Assembly: GCF_004332295.1 (NCBI RefSeq)
Contig: NZ_RXLP01000026.1
Coordinates: 146,073 to 210,072, forward strand
Direction: 5' to 3'
Source: Alloscardovia theropitheci
Lineage (GTDB): Bacteria > Actinomycetota > Actinomycetes > Actinomycetales > Bifidobacteriaceae
Length of the DNA stretch: 64,000 nucleotides
Notes under the pieces: model-generated
The model's database searches: none
Told to the model about the DNA's origin: nothing
The model's input: only the letters and a program-made list of their open reading frames with translations
Shown: piece by piece, positions 25,135 to 34,019 of the stretch
Layout: every line of letters begins with the position of its first letter
Numbering within the stretch: the stretch's first letter is position 1
Program-made: the position numbers and the translations under genes

Positions 25135-25543
25135 TGTTATCTACATACAAACACATTATGAGCTTCAAATCTCACAGCCATGCTTTACTGCGATGGATAA
25201 GATACACTGGAAATGCATGAAAAATTAAACAGAGAAAAGAACAGGTATACACCAAGTATATACTTTTGCAAAACGAGAATGCTTCTAAAGCTAATATTTG
25301 CAACGCTTAAACCACTATCATAGGACAGTCTTCCAAACTGATTACGCGGGTTCGATTCCCGTCATCCGCTCCACCTGTAATCACAGGGTTTTCTAAGCAT
25401 TTTCAACAATTCTAAGCAATTTTATACATGCAAGTTTTTTGCAAGTTTTTGCCCTAGATTGTTCTTTGTTGTCCTAAAAGTATACTTTAAATATACTTTT
25501 ATTCTTTTCTCATAAGCACACCAATATGAGAAAGGACTAACTC
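25129..25543. other. gene-free prophage edge with integrase-type repeats
   Basis: No credible gene here. It contains the attachment site, and on its right side a set of direct repeats: TTCTAAGCA at 25391 and 25410, GCAAGTTTTT at 25430 and 25441, and an inverted AAAAGTATA/TATACTTTT at 25476-25500; a similar AAGTATATACTTTT occurs at about 25254. Short repeats beside an att core are typical arm-type integrase sites. Confidence 0.5.
25326..25373 (+). other. attR: 3' half of tRNA-Gly(UCC) duplicated by integration
   Basis: The sequence from CAGTCTTCCAAACTG to GCTCCA matches the anticodon arm (loop CTTCCAA, anticodon TCC), variable region, T arm (GGGTTCGATTCCC) and CCA end of tRNA-Gly. The 5' half that should pair with ATCCGC is absent, so this is an attachment site and not a working tRNA. 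The intact gene should be at the left end, outside the window. Confidence 0.85.
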
Positions 25544-25739
25544 ATGCCGAGAACGAAAACACGGCGAGAAAACGGTCAAGGAACCATCTGGCAAGACAAA
25601 AATAAAAAATGGCATACGCCGACTTATCGGCACTAACCCACGTACAGGCAAACTCTCGACATATCTTGAAGCAGTTGTAAATCAATTAACTACCCCGTAT
25701 AATATAATGTTTACTGTAAATGATGGGAGGGAAATATGA
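25544..25739 (+). pseudogene. tyrosine integrase N-terminal fragment, frameshifted
   Basis: AGAAAGGACT precedes ATG 25544. The start (MPRTKTRRENGQGTIWQDKNKKW) is the N-terminal arm-binding domain typical of actinophage tyrosine integrases. After the KW codon pair the frame is lost; the expected continuation, RRLIGTNPRTGKLSTYLEA, is in a different frame. The gene then ends at the toxin-antitoxin operon, lacking all catalytic residues. Confidence 0.8.
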
Positions 25740-26251
25740 CACTAACAGCTTTAGACATCGCTAACTTGTTCATTACTCGCCATCAATCTCTGAACTTCTC
25801 TAATCTGTCGCTTAATAAACTCGTTTATTTTGCACAAGTGGAGTCTTTACGAGAAACCGGAAAACCTCTCTATGATTCAGAGATTCAAGCATGGCAATAT
25901 GGGCCAGTAGAACCAGATGTATACCATGCGTTCCAATCGTACGGGCATGAGCATATCGCGAATCCTTCAAAAAAAATAGTAAATGATGCGTACGCGACAA
26001 ATATCGTTGACATTGTCGCAGAAAAATATGGATTCCTGACTGCTTATGATCTCGTAACGTACTCGCATAGAGAAAACAGTGCTTGGAAAAACACATATGA
26101 CGGCGATCGAAATAAAACGATAACCAACAAGGATATCTTGAATTCAGATGATGTAAAAAGCTATCCCGCACGAGAAGGAACCATGCTTCAAGATATGGAT
26201 GATATCTACAATAGATATCACAATACCTTCCGCTTGCTAGGTGATGCATGA
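25736..26251 (+). CDS. PanA/SocA-type antitoxin (DUF4065)
   Basis: A 171-residue protein, GGGAGGG upstream. The N-terminus TALDIANLFITRH, then LNKLVYFAQ, WQYGPVEPDVYHAFQSYG is the Panacea domain (DUF4065, also called SocA-like). Panacea proteins act as antitoxins for many unrelated toxins. The next gene overlaps by four bases and encodes a Fic/Doc protein, so a toxin-antitoxin unit is likely. Confidence 0.88.
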   Translation: MTLTALDIANLFITRHQSLNFSNLSLNKLVYFAQVESLRETGKPLYDSEIQAWQYGPVEPDVYHAFQSYGHEHIANPSKKIVNDAYATNIVDIVAEKYGFLTAYDLVTYSHRENSAWKNTYDGDRNKTITNKDILNSDDVKSYPAREGTMLQDMDDIYNRYHNTFRLLGDA

Positions 26252-26703
26252 AAACGAGCTGCCTTGATTATGATCAAGAGCAGCTCGATGCTCTCATATC
26301 TGATATCGACACATATCATCGTAAGGTCATTAAAGATCAGGGATTTAATATAAATCTTCCTAACACTCGGGCAAAAGTTGAATCAGTAGTTTATTCATGC
26401 TTCACCTCATATTATGGTGGTAACATCAACGACCAGCATGGTTACATAGATATTTTCGACCAAGTATCCGATTTTGCTTATCACTTAGCAGCTGCACATG
26501 CATACTCCGATGCGAATAAGCGCACAACAGTACTTACAATGCTCTTGCTCCTAAAACGCGCAAAGATTTATATCAACTTTTTAGATTCCGATGACACGAC
26601 TGAAAACAAGCTATACCAATGGATACAAGAGTTAGTACAGAGGAAACGTACATATAAACAACTTGCTCAAGAGCTTCGGGAGCACTCGCAGTCACTGGCA
26701 TAA
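26248..26703 (+). CDS. Fic/Doc-family toxin
   Basis: A 151-residue protein coupled to the antitoxin by ATGA. The motif HAYSDANKR (residues 84-92) matches the Doc form of the Fic signature (HxFx[D/N]xNKR), so the catalytic His84 and nucleotide-binding Asn90-Lys91-Arg92 are all present. Doc enzymes modify elongation factor Tu by phosphorylation; other Fic proteins AMPylate. Which reaction applies is not determined by the sequence. No inhibitory alpha-helix motif ([S/T]xxxE[G/N]) is obvious, which is expected if PanA is the antitoxin. Confidence 0.85.
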   Translation: MKTSCLDYDQEQLDALISDIDTYHRKVIKDQGFNINLPNTRAKVESVVYSCFTSYYGGNINDQHGYIDIFDQVSDFAYHLAAAHAYSDANKRTTVLTMLLLLKRAKIYINFLDSDDTTENKLYQWIQELVQRKRTYKQLAQELREHSQSLA

Positions 26704-26750
26704 TCCCAGCAATCTGTTCATACAAAATATGCATAACTTGAAACCGCTCC

Positions 26751-26811
26751 ACGCAACAGGCAAATTCAATCTCCCAAATAGCCTTGCTTCAGGAGTCGTA
26801 TCACAGCTAAG
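26751..26811 (+). pseudogene. fragment of a major capsid protein gene
   Basis: About 60 bases closely match the start of the capsid gene at 13640-13700: both encode ATGKFNLPN-x-L-x-SGVVSQ. The matching phrase breaks off after VVSQ. There is no start codon context and no continuation. The rest up to pepC (26812-27045) has no recognisable gene. Confidence 0.75.
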
Positions 26812-27045
26812 CTATAGAGACACCTCACGTAAGCGCTTCGTACCTTCATTCAAAAGCGCTCATCATGCTTCACCACACAACCTCTATCCTCATACCCCAT
26901 GCTGAGTATGATTTTCTTCATAGCCTTTAACGGTTTCCCTCATATAGCAGGTGCACCGATGAGTTCATAATCAATGGATTTATCAATATACACATCGCAT
27001 ACATGGAGAAACCAAGTAATTACATAGATGAAATAGGAGATAAAA

Positions 27046-28473
27046 ATGGCAGATAAAGCGCTAGCTCTTTCCTCGCTGAGCACTTATTCTGAGCACTTCA
27101 ATGCAGAACGTGCGAATCGCGTTGCAGCAAATGCAGCTGTGAGCATGGGAGTTCTCAAGGCAGCTACTTCGTATGCTGGCTCTCGCGAGACACCAATGGA
27201 TTTCAATATTGAGCTCAAGCAGGGGTCTATTACTAATCAGGAGCGTTCTGGCCGCTGCTGGATGTTTGCAGGTCTTAATGTATTGCGTTATGAATTAATG
27301 CATAAGTGGAATCTCGCTGATTTTGAATTCTCTGAAAATTATCTTTTCTTCTGGGAGAAGATGGAGAAGGCAAACTCATATCTTGAGTACGTTATCGAAA
27401 CGATTGATGCTCCAGTAGATGACCGTCGTTTCCAAGCTATTAATGAAGGCCCTGTTGACGATGGAAACTGGTGGAAGGGCTTCGCTGATCTCGTCTCTAA
27501 GTACGGATTGGTGCCAAAGAGCGCTTACCCAGAATCCGCTAATTCTCGTAGTTCTGATGACTTCATCCAGTACATCAACTCAAAGATGCGCGAATTCGCA
27601 GCTCAGATGCGCCAAGCTCATAAGGATGGTGAGACTGAAGAACAGATTCGAGCTCGCAAAGATGAGTACATGGACCTCGTATACCGCATGTGCGCTATTT
27701 CCTTGGGCGAACCACCTGTAAAGTTTGATTTCTTTGCACGCGTTGAAGACGAGAAGAAAGATGACAAGAAGGACGATAGCAAGAGCGACGAGTCCGATTC
27801 TACTTCAACCAAAGCTGAAGATAAGCCAAAGGATGGCAAGGACACTCGTAAGCAGATTGTAGATTTGGGCATTACTCCTATGGAGTTCTACAAAAAGTAT
27901 GTTCCTGTTGATGTTAACGACTATGAGACTGTTATTAACAGCCCGCTCGAGTCAACTCCTTATGGCAAGCGCTACGCATACAAGAACTCAGCAACCGTTA
28001 TCGAAGCTGGAAATATGGATGCAGTAAATGTTGATCTCGACACATTCCGTAACCTTACTGTTCAGATGATTAAGAATGGTCATCCAGTATGGTTTGCATG
28101 TGATTGCACACAATTCTCTCTTCGTGGTGATGGCTTCTTTGATGAGAATACTGTTCGTGTTGATGAACTCTTTGGCACAACTTTCAACCTTGATAAAGCT
28201 CAAGGACTCGAATACATGGACTATCCAAGCAACCATGCTATGACTTTCGTGGGTGTCAACCTTGATGAGGATGGAAATCCAAACCGCTGGAGGGTCGAGA
28301 ATAGCTGGGGCAAGGAAAACGGCAAAGATGGCTACTATGCTATGACAAATAAGTGGTTTGATCGCTTTGTCCGTGAAGTCATTATTCGTAAAGAATATTT
28401 GGATCCTCAGTTGCTTGAGGCTGAAACTGTTGAGCTTGAACCTTGGCAGCCTGTAAGCCGCAAAGCCAAGTAA
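27046..28473 (+). CDS. pepC: aminopeptidase C (bleomycin hydrolase family, C1B)
   Basis: A 475-residue cytosolic cysteine peptidase, AGGAGA upstream. Catalytic residues are visible: Cys71 in QERSGRCWMFAG, His in NHAMTFVGV (about 396) and Asn in VENSWG (about 418). It forms hexamers and trims peptides in amino-acid nutrition. An unusual feature is a Lys/Asp/Ser-rich insert of about 35 residues near position 230-265 (KKDDKKDD and SDSTSTKAED phrases) not found in the usual family. It is the first host gene after the integrated elements. Confidence 0.92.
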   Translation: MADKALALSSLSTYSEHFNAERANRVAANAAVSMGVLKAATSYAGSRETPMDFNIELKQGSITNQERSGRCWMFAGLNVLRYELMHKWNLADFEFSENYLFFWEKMEKANSYLEYVIETIDAPVDDRRFQAINEGPVDDGNWWKGFADLVSKYGLVPKSAYPESANSRSSDDFIQYINSKMREFAAQMRQAHKDGETEEQIRARKDEYMDLVYRMCAISLGEPPVKFDFFARVEDEKKDDKKDDSKSDESDSTSTKAEDKPKDGKDTRKQIVDLGITPMEFYKKYVPVDVNDYETVINSPLESTPYGKRYAYKNSATVIEAGNMDAVNVDLDTFRNLTVQMIKNGHPVWFACDCTQFSLRGDGFFDENTVRVDELFGTTFNLDKAQGLEYMDYPSNHAMTFVGVNLDEDGNPNRWRVENSWGKENGKDGYYAMTNKWFDRFVREVIIRKEYLDPQLLEAETVELEPWQPVSRKAK

Positions 28474-28491
28474 AGTAAGATAAACCTAAAG

Positions 28492-28626
28492 CCGTTACGT
28501 TCATACTTTTAAATCTTCGTTGCAAAGTTGGTGCACGATTACACCGTATGCCAGCCAAGCACATCAACTGTGTACATTACCTGTGCACATCAACTATGAG
28601 AGATATGTATGAATGTAACGGTTTTT
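28492..28626. repeat. long-range inverted repeat (structured RNA or small element)
   Basis: CCGTTACGTTCATAC (28492-28506) pairs with GTATGAATGTAACGG (28607-28621) with one G-T wobble, and the second arm is followed by TTTTT. The 100-base interior contains two copies of GCACATCAACT. The 350-base gap between pepC and the next gene holds nothing else recognisable. Possibilities are a large terminator/sRNA or a miniature transposable element. Confidence 0.45.
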
Positions 28627-28823
28627 CTGTATACCTAATATTCTCTTGATATAATTTTGCTTCGGTAAAGTTCTAACAAAAGTTTAGGCTTAACCTGAGT
28701 GAGAGTATTGGATTGCTTCGCTACTAAATAGTTCAGTTATACAGTCTATGTTGTGGAGCACCAACCTGACAACAACGCACCTATAACAAGATGCCATTTG
28801 TGCAGCTAAAATGAGGAGTTTAC

Positions 28824-30758
28824 ATGAGCGCTTCCACCACATCTGCGACTCACAAAATCGCGTGGGGAAATATTGCTGCGTGGGCTCTTGCTGCCTTAGC
28901 GAGCGCGTGGGTTGCATTATGCACAAGTGTAGGGCCAATTTATCGTCGCGATCACTCCATTGCAACGTTTGGAATTGGAAATGCAATTCTTTTTGCGATT
29001 ACATGGATTCTATGTATGACCGTTATTTGGCTGCTCGTGCGTTTATGCCAACCGCAATCAGGGATTCTTCATTTTCTTACACAACGATGGCACCACCTCC
29101 ACCCAAAGTTGAACAAAAAATGGAATGCTTTCAAGCTCCAACATAAGCGTTTTAATAATCGTCTTCGCGCTTTCACCTCGTGGTGGCATAAAATTCGTCA
29201 GTACATTCTTGTTATGACGAACAGTTGGTGGAAAATTGCGCTCATCTTACTCACATTTTGGACGATTCAATTTATCCTCGTTCCTACCATTTTTGCTGCC
29301 GATTTAATGAGTCAATACGCTGAAATGACTCGTTGGACCACATCACTCAACGGAACTTATGTCTCCTATGCCGACACTTTTAACGTGGTCGATATCTACC
29401 CTATCGCGCATTATATGTGGCCAGATACACCTACGTATCTGACGAATCAGCATAACGTTGTACTAACGTTCATTTATGGTGCAACCTTGATTTGGTCGCA
29501 GCGCAATACAGGTACGATTGACTTGGGGTTAGTTATCCTATCCTTTACTCAAATGGTTTTCGCCATTTTCTGTGTAAGCGTTACTCTCAATCGTTTCTTT
29601 ACTTTTGGAAGACCACTGCGTATCTATAATCGTTCGCATTCACATCTCAAGAACAGCGAAGCATCTATCGCTTGGCGAGTAGTTATCTTACTCTTTTTCA
29701 TTCTTAATCCTCAAGTTTTATATTCAACCACTGCTTTGACTAAGTCCCCTCTTTTCGCATTTGCTTTCCTTTGGTGGTTTGGTCAATGGTATGAGATTTT
29801 CTCGCGTAGAGATCGCACGCACATTCCACGCTCGCTCATCGTTGGCATTGTTGTGAGCACTGCAGTTATGCTCAGCTCGGCAAAATATGCAACGTATATT
29901 ATTGCTGTTCAAATCGTACTTATTTTTATAGCCGACCGTAAACGCTGGCGGGCATATCTTATTTCACTCGTTATCCCATTCATTATTTTCCAAGGTGCTT
30001 TAACGATAGCTGTTAATACCGGCTCGATTATATCTGGAGATCCTATTGAGAGCAGAGGTATACAGTTGCAACAAATAGCACGCGTTATGCGAGATGACCC
30101 ATCAAGTGTTTCCGAAGAAGTTCGTAGCGAGCTTAGACCTATTTTTAACTTGTATACGATGGGGGCAACTTACTCTCCTGATGATGCAGACCGAGTGAAA
30201 TCATCTGGTAGCGACGGAAAAGTTGAAACATATAAATGGGAAACTGTTACCCAAGAAGATATGGCGAATTTCAATAAAGCGTGGCTAAGCTTGGGGCTGA
30301 CTCATCCGACAATTTATGTAGACGCTTTCTTGGCTAAAGTTTACGGTTATTTTGATGTGAACGATACCCCATACGTATCTACAAGTTATTATTTGAGCAA
30401 TTCACGAATCTCTAACGCGCCGATACTTCGATATTGGGTACCTCAGGTACGTCAAATCGAACAACTATTTAGCAATACCATCGGCGAGATTCCAATATTA
30501 GGATGGCTCATGCATGGTAACTTCTACGTTGTGTGCGTTCTTCTGCTCGGATGTGCAGTTATCATCCTTCGTCGATGGAAAGATCTCTTACGATATAGTC
30601 CGCTTATCCTTCTCATGGGCGTTATGATTATGGCTCCAGCCAATAATTTTGAACGTCATATGCTTCCTCTATCTTTCGTAGCGATTCTTATGCTTTTGCA
30701 TTTCGTAAGAACTGCACGTTTAACATATGCACGTTATCGAATCTCGAAAGTAATGTAG
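28824..30758 (+). CDS. large polytopic membrane protein (DUF6020/GT-C-like)
   Basis: A 644-residue protein with GAGGAG upstream and about ten to twelve membrane helices. Long hydrophilic segments between them and a central SQYAEMTRWTTSL...SYADTFNVVDIYP loop resemble the first outer loop of GT-C glycosyltransferases. Bifidobacterial homologues are grouped as DUF6020. A role in cell-envelope sugar transfer is an inference. Confidence 0.7.
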   Translation: MSASTTSATHKIAWGNIAAWALAALASAWVALCTSVGPIYRRDHSIATFGIGNAILFAITWILCMTVIWLLVRLCQPQSGILHFLTQRWHHLHPKLNKKWNAFKLQHKRFNNRLRAFTSWWHKIRQYILVMTNSWWKIALILLTFWTIQFILVPTIFAADLMSQYAEMTRWTTSLNGTYVSYADTFNVVDIYPIAHYMWPDTPTYLTNQHNVVLTFIYGATLIWSQRNTGTIDLGLVILSFTQMVFAIFCVSVTLNRFFTFGRPLRIYNRSHSHLKNSEASIAWRVVILLFFILNPQVLYSTTALTKSPLFAFAFLWWFGQWYEIFSRRDRTHIPRSLIVGIVVSTAVMLSSAKYATYIIAVQIVLIFIADRKRWRAYLISLVIPFIIFQGALTIAVNTGSIISGDPIESRGIQLQQIARVMRDDPSSVSEEVRSELRPIFNLYTMGATYSPDDADRVKSSGSDGKVETYKWETVTQEDMANFNKAWLSLGLTHPTIYVDAFLAKVYGYFDVNDTPYVSTSYYLSNSRISNAPILRYWVPQVRQIEQLFSNTIGEIPILGWLMHGNFYVVCVLLLGCAVIILRRWKDLLRYSPLILLMGVMIMAPANNFERHMLPLSFVAILMLLHFVRTARLTYARYRISKVM

Positions 30759-30905
30759 TTAGTTCTCTACATTCTTACTGCATCATGCATTTCAGTTCAT
30801 AGACAGAGTGTACTTCCAGTAGTAAAATAGTATTACTTTATTCACGGCTGAATAGAGCGACATATAACTTACAGTAATCATCGATGATTGTTGAAAGGAA
30901 CTACA

Positions 30906-31925
30906 ATGCTACATAAAAAGCAATGTAAATTGATTACACTATTATCTGTTGTTACCTTAACGGTTCTCGTAGGAACTCCACATGCATATGCAGGGCAAAC
31001 TTCAGAATCTGAAAATCCTTATGAGCTAACGCAGAATAGCTATAATTTTCTCAGTGAAAAGTTTTCGCTGCTAGACACATATAAAAGTCCTGAAGCAGCT
31101 AAGAAAACTTTTACGGATAAATACACGACTGCTATAACCAAGCTTCAGCAACAATACTCACTCCCTGCATTAACTGAAGATACCGCAACGCTTTATAAAA
31201 ATACTCTGGTATCGCATAGTAACAGTACTGTAGACAGTCAAGAAATCTTAGAATTTTTAGACTTATATGAGAATAAGAGTGAGAATGCTGAGATTATCCG
31301 TAATCTTATCGCAGTGGCTCATAGTTACGAAATCGGTGAAGTATCAAAAAGGCAAGCTGTTGAGACTGCGCGGATGCTTGTGCCAACGAAGCAAGAAAAT
31401 GGGAATGATAGACCATATTATCCCGATAGAAATTCTGGCATAAATCTTGCGGCAGCCCGTGCATATGCTGCGAAGTACGCTGTCAATGCTAATCAGCAAT
31501 ATGGGGTCATGAAAAGAGGCTGGGGGCCTTGGATTGAAGATGCTGATTGTACCAATTTCGCATCTCAAATCCTTCACGCAGGCGGAATTGGAATGGTTTA
31601 TGGGAACAAAGATCAAGGTTGGTGGTGGAGAGGCGCCGACGAAAACAACCATTCTGTTTCATGGGTAAATGCCAATGTATTTAAGAATTATATGGGAAGT
31701 GGCTATCACGTGAAAGATTGGAATGCATTTGTCGTTTATGTCCGTGATGGTGATTTTATCGGAGTTGACTTCTCTAACGATGGATCCGTTGATCATATCG
31801 GTTTTGTTTATCAAAAATCCGGAAACCGCTTACGAATCGCTCAACACACCCGTAACTATCTAGATTGGAATGGCCATTGGCCAGATTCAAGTCATAAAGG
31901 AATGTATTACCGTGTACGCCGATAA
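30906..31925 (+). CDS. secreted amidase-domain protein
   Basis: A 339-residue protein from ATG 30906 (GAAAGGA upstream). Residues 1-30 form a signal peptide (KLITLLSVVTLTVLVGTPHAYA, ending A-Y-A-G). The C-terminal 160 residues are a putative amidase domain (PF12671 type): AAARAYAAKYA, WIEDADCTNFASQILHAGG with the likely catalytic Cys, and a conserved SVDHIGFVY His. The middle is helical. It may cut peptidoglycan stem peptides or be secreted into the surroundings. Its stop overlaps the next gene. Confidence 0.8.
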   Translation: MLHKKQCKLITLLSVVTLTVLVGTPHAYAGQTSESENPYELTQNSYNFLSEKFSLLDTYKSPEAAKKTFTDKYTTAITKLQQQYSLPALTEDTATLYKNTLVSHSNSTVDSQEILEFLDLYENKSENAEIIRNLIAVAHSYEIGEVSKRQAVETARMLVPTKQENGNDRPYYPDRNSGINLAAARAYAAKYAVNANQQYGVMKRGWGPWIEDADCTNFASQILHAGGIGMVYGNKDQGWWWRGADENNHSVSWVNANVFKNYMGSGYHVKDWNAFVVYVRDGDFIGVDFSNDGSVDHIGFVYQKSGNRLRIAQHTRNYLDWNGHWPDSSHKGMYYRVRR

Positions 31926-32352
31926 ATATTTCAAAGACTCAAAGCTACTCTTAGCTTTATATTTCACTCTTATTAATGTTTTTCCCACTATAGTTGCGGC
32001 GTGTAGCATTTACCTCACCGGCTATTTCGACGTCAGTAGCAACATGGCTTTTTTCTTCGTCTCGATTTTATTCCCTCTTATTTGTCTTTCATTCATTATG
32101 AGGATGACTAAGAGCTGGCAAAGAATTATTCTTTCCGCATTCTGTATAGGCGAGTTCATACTTTGCTTTACTACTGATTTCCTTGGTTCTATAGCATCGT
32201 ATCTTTACATTCGACATATTTCTTATATTTATGATTCACGAGTAAAAATAATCACTCTAATTATCATATTTATTTTGAATATCATAATGACATTCATATT
32301 GCTACGATCAAAACCACCGCTAGTCGCTACACACGAAACAACACCAAATTAG
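31912..32352 (+). CDS. small four-helix membrane protein
   Basis: A 146-residue protein, most likely from GTG 31912 with AAAGGA upstream, overlapping the amidase gene by 14 bases. Four membrane helices are likely, with short loops. No family recognised. The overlap with the secreted amidase suggests a linked function, possibly membrane protection, but there is no further evidence. Confidence 0.6.
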   Translation: MYADKYFKDSKLLLALYFTLINVFPTIVAACSIYLTGYFDVSSNMAFFFVSILFPLICLSFIMRMTKSWQRIILSAFCIGEFILCFTTDFLGSIASYLYIRHISYIYDSRVKIITLIIIFILNIIMTFILLRSKPPLVATHETTPN

Positions 32353-32373
32353 CAGAACAAAATAACCAAAACA

Positions 32374-32415
32374 ATGGGGAGAAACTCACAATTATACGAG
32401 TTCCTCCCCATATTT
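32374..32415. terminator. bidirectional terminator
   Basis: ATGGGGAGAAACTC pairs with GAGTTCCTCCCCAT with one mismatch. T-runs follow on the right, and A-rich sequence precedes it on the left. It sits between the convergent membrane protein gene and araA and can serve both. Confidence 0.8.
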
Positions 32416-32455
32416 ATTACATTATCCGAGGTTATCGAGATTCACCCGATACAAC

Positions 32456-33964
32456 TTAGAAATGCTCGTTTAGACGATAAAAGACATCGTTAACTCGTAG
32501 ATTTGTTTCAAATTCTGCCGGAGTTGTCTTCTCATCAATAACAGCAAGTTCTACTCCCGCCATACGAGCAAAATCTTCCCATGCCTCGCGACCAACTGTT
32601 GTAGTCATACATGTATGATGAGCTGCACCTGCAAGAAGCCAGCATTGCGTAGCGTCCTTTAAGTTTGGACGTGGTTCCCACAATGCACGTGCTGTAGGAA
32701 GCTTTGGCAAATCCTGATCAGGTTCTACTACGTCGACAACATTCATAACCAAACGGAAGCGTTCACGTACATCGCTCATAGCAACGACTACAGCATCCTT
32801 CTTAGGGGTAGCAGTAAAGACCAAACGAACTGGGTCTTCCTTGCCGCCTATTCCAAGAGGATGAATTTCGAGCTTGGCTTTTCCATCGGTCTTAAGAGTT
32901 GGAGACACCTCAAGCATATGAGCTCCGAGAATCTTTTCCTTGCCAGGCACAAGATTATAAGAATAGTCTTCCATGAGTGAGCATCCACCCTCGAGACCAT
33001 AACCCATAACGTTTCCAATGCGCACAAGCATTGCCGTCTTCCAGTCGCCTTCGGCAGAGAATCCATATCCATCTGCCATCAAGCGCTGCACACCTACGCC
33101 TGGAAGTTGACGAAGCGCTCCCAAATCTTCAAAGTTGTCCACAGCAACCGTGGCGCCAACTTCTTCGAGCATGTCACGCATACCAAGTTCTTCTTGAGCA
33201 GCAACATACAAGGATTCATAACGTTCACCAAGCAATTCAGGCGCAACATCATATTCCTTCTTGTATTCTTCAATAAGAGCTTCCACACGTTCTTTAGATA
33301 CAGCGTTGACATGCTCAACGAGTTCGTTAACCGGCCACGTGTTAATAGAAGCACCAAATACGCGCTCCGCCTCAGTCTTGTCACCTTCGGTAACTGCGAC
33401 GTTTCGCATATTATCGCCCCAGCGCATCACTTTCATAGTGTTCGCAGCATCCCAACCGGCGCATGCACGAGCCCACACACCAATGCGCTCAGCAACATCA
33501 GGGTCCGTATAGTGTCCGACAACTATCTTTCTCGCAATTCCTAGGCGCGTTACGATATAACCAAATTCACGATCTCCATGAGCAGCTTGGTTCAAATTCA
33601 TGAAGTCCATATCCATGCTCTGCCATGGTATTTCTTGATGATGCTGAGTATTGAGCTGCAGGAGTGGCTTCTTTAATTCATTAAGGCCACGAATCCACAT
33701 CTTAGCTGGGCTAAAAGTATGCATCCACGCGATAACGCCGATGCATTCAGGAGCAGCTGTTGCTTCTTGCATGAACTTCTTAATCGAGTCAGAATCCTTA
33801 AGCGTTGGCTTCAGCACGAGCTTTACAGGAATTGCAGGGCTTGCGTCCAATGTATCAACAATCTCGCGTGATTGCTGTGCTACTTGTTGCAGTGTCTCTT
33901 CGCCATATAAATCCTGAGATCCTACAGCAAACCAAATTTCTTTACCTTCAAATGGATTCTTCAT
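32456..33964 (-). CDS. araA: L-arabinose isomerase
   Basis: A 502-residue enzyme that converts L-arabinose to L-ribulose in the cytosol. The start [23 protein letters not shown] and the length match the family, as does [24 protein letters not shown] carrying metal-binding acidic residues. AGAAAGGAAATTCA precedes the ATG. It is the last gene of the araBDA operon. Confidence 0.97.
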   Translation of the reverse strand: MKNPFEGKEIWFAVGSQDLYGEETLQQVAQQSREIVDTLDASPAIPVKLVLKPTLKDSDSIKKFMQEATAAPECIGVIAWMHTFSPAKMWIRGLNELKKPLLQLNTQHHQEIPWQSMDMDFMNLNQAAHGDREFGYIVTRLGIARKIVVGHYTDPDVAERIGVWARACAGWDAANTMKVMRWGDNMRNVAVTEGDKTEAERVFGASINTWPVNELVEHVNAVSKERVEALIEEYKKEYDVAPELLGERYESLYVAAQEELGMRDMLEEVGATVAVDNFEDLGALRQLPGVGVQRLMADGYGFSAEGDWKTAMLVRIGNVMGYGLEGGCSLMEDYSYNLVPGKEKILGAHMLEVSPTLKTDGKAKLEIHPLGIGGKEDPVRLVFTATPKKDAVVVAMSDVRERFRLVMNVVDVVEPDQDLPKLPTARALWEPRPNLKDATQCWLLAGAAHHTCMTTTVGREAWEDFARMAGVELAVIDEKTTPAEFETNLRVNDVFYRLNEHF

Positions 33965-34019
33965 TGAATTTCCTTTCTGTATATTCTCGAACCATTTTTT
34001 TTAGTTTTATAACTGTCGA

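Larger units (their letters stand above)
1..25373 (+). mobile_element. siphovirus prophage, left end outside window
   Basis: The gene order is that of a temperate siphovirus: immunity switch, replication, HNH-terminase-portal-capsid, tail, receptor-binding protein, holin, endolysin. The right end is the 3' half of a tRNA-Gly gene directly after the lysis genes, which fits attR. No integrase is present in the visible part, so attL and the integrase must lie left of position 1. All head, tail and lysis genes have intact frames, so the prophage may be functional. Confidence 0.93.
25374..26905 (+). mobile_element. remnant of a second integrated element
   Basis: Immediately after the attR site come a broken integrase gene, a toxin-antitoxin pair and a fragment of a capsid gene related to the one in the intact prophage. 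Order and orientation (att, int, cargo, structural fragment) suggest an older prophage at the same tRNA, mostly deleted, with the newer one inserted before it. Confidence 0.6.

Noticed and set aside
25326..25373. A functional tRNA-Gly gene
   Set aside because: Only the anticodon-to-CCA half is present; the acceptor 5' strand and D arm are missing.
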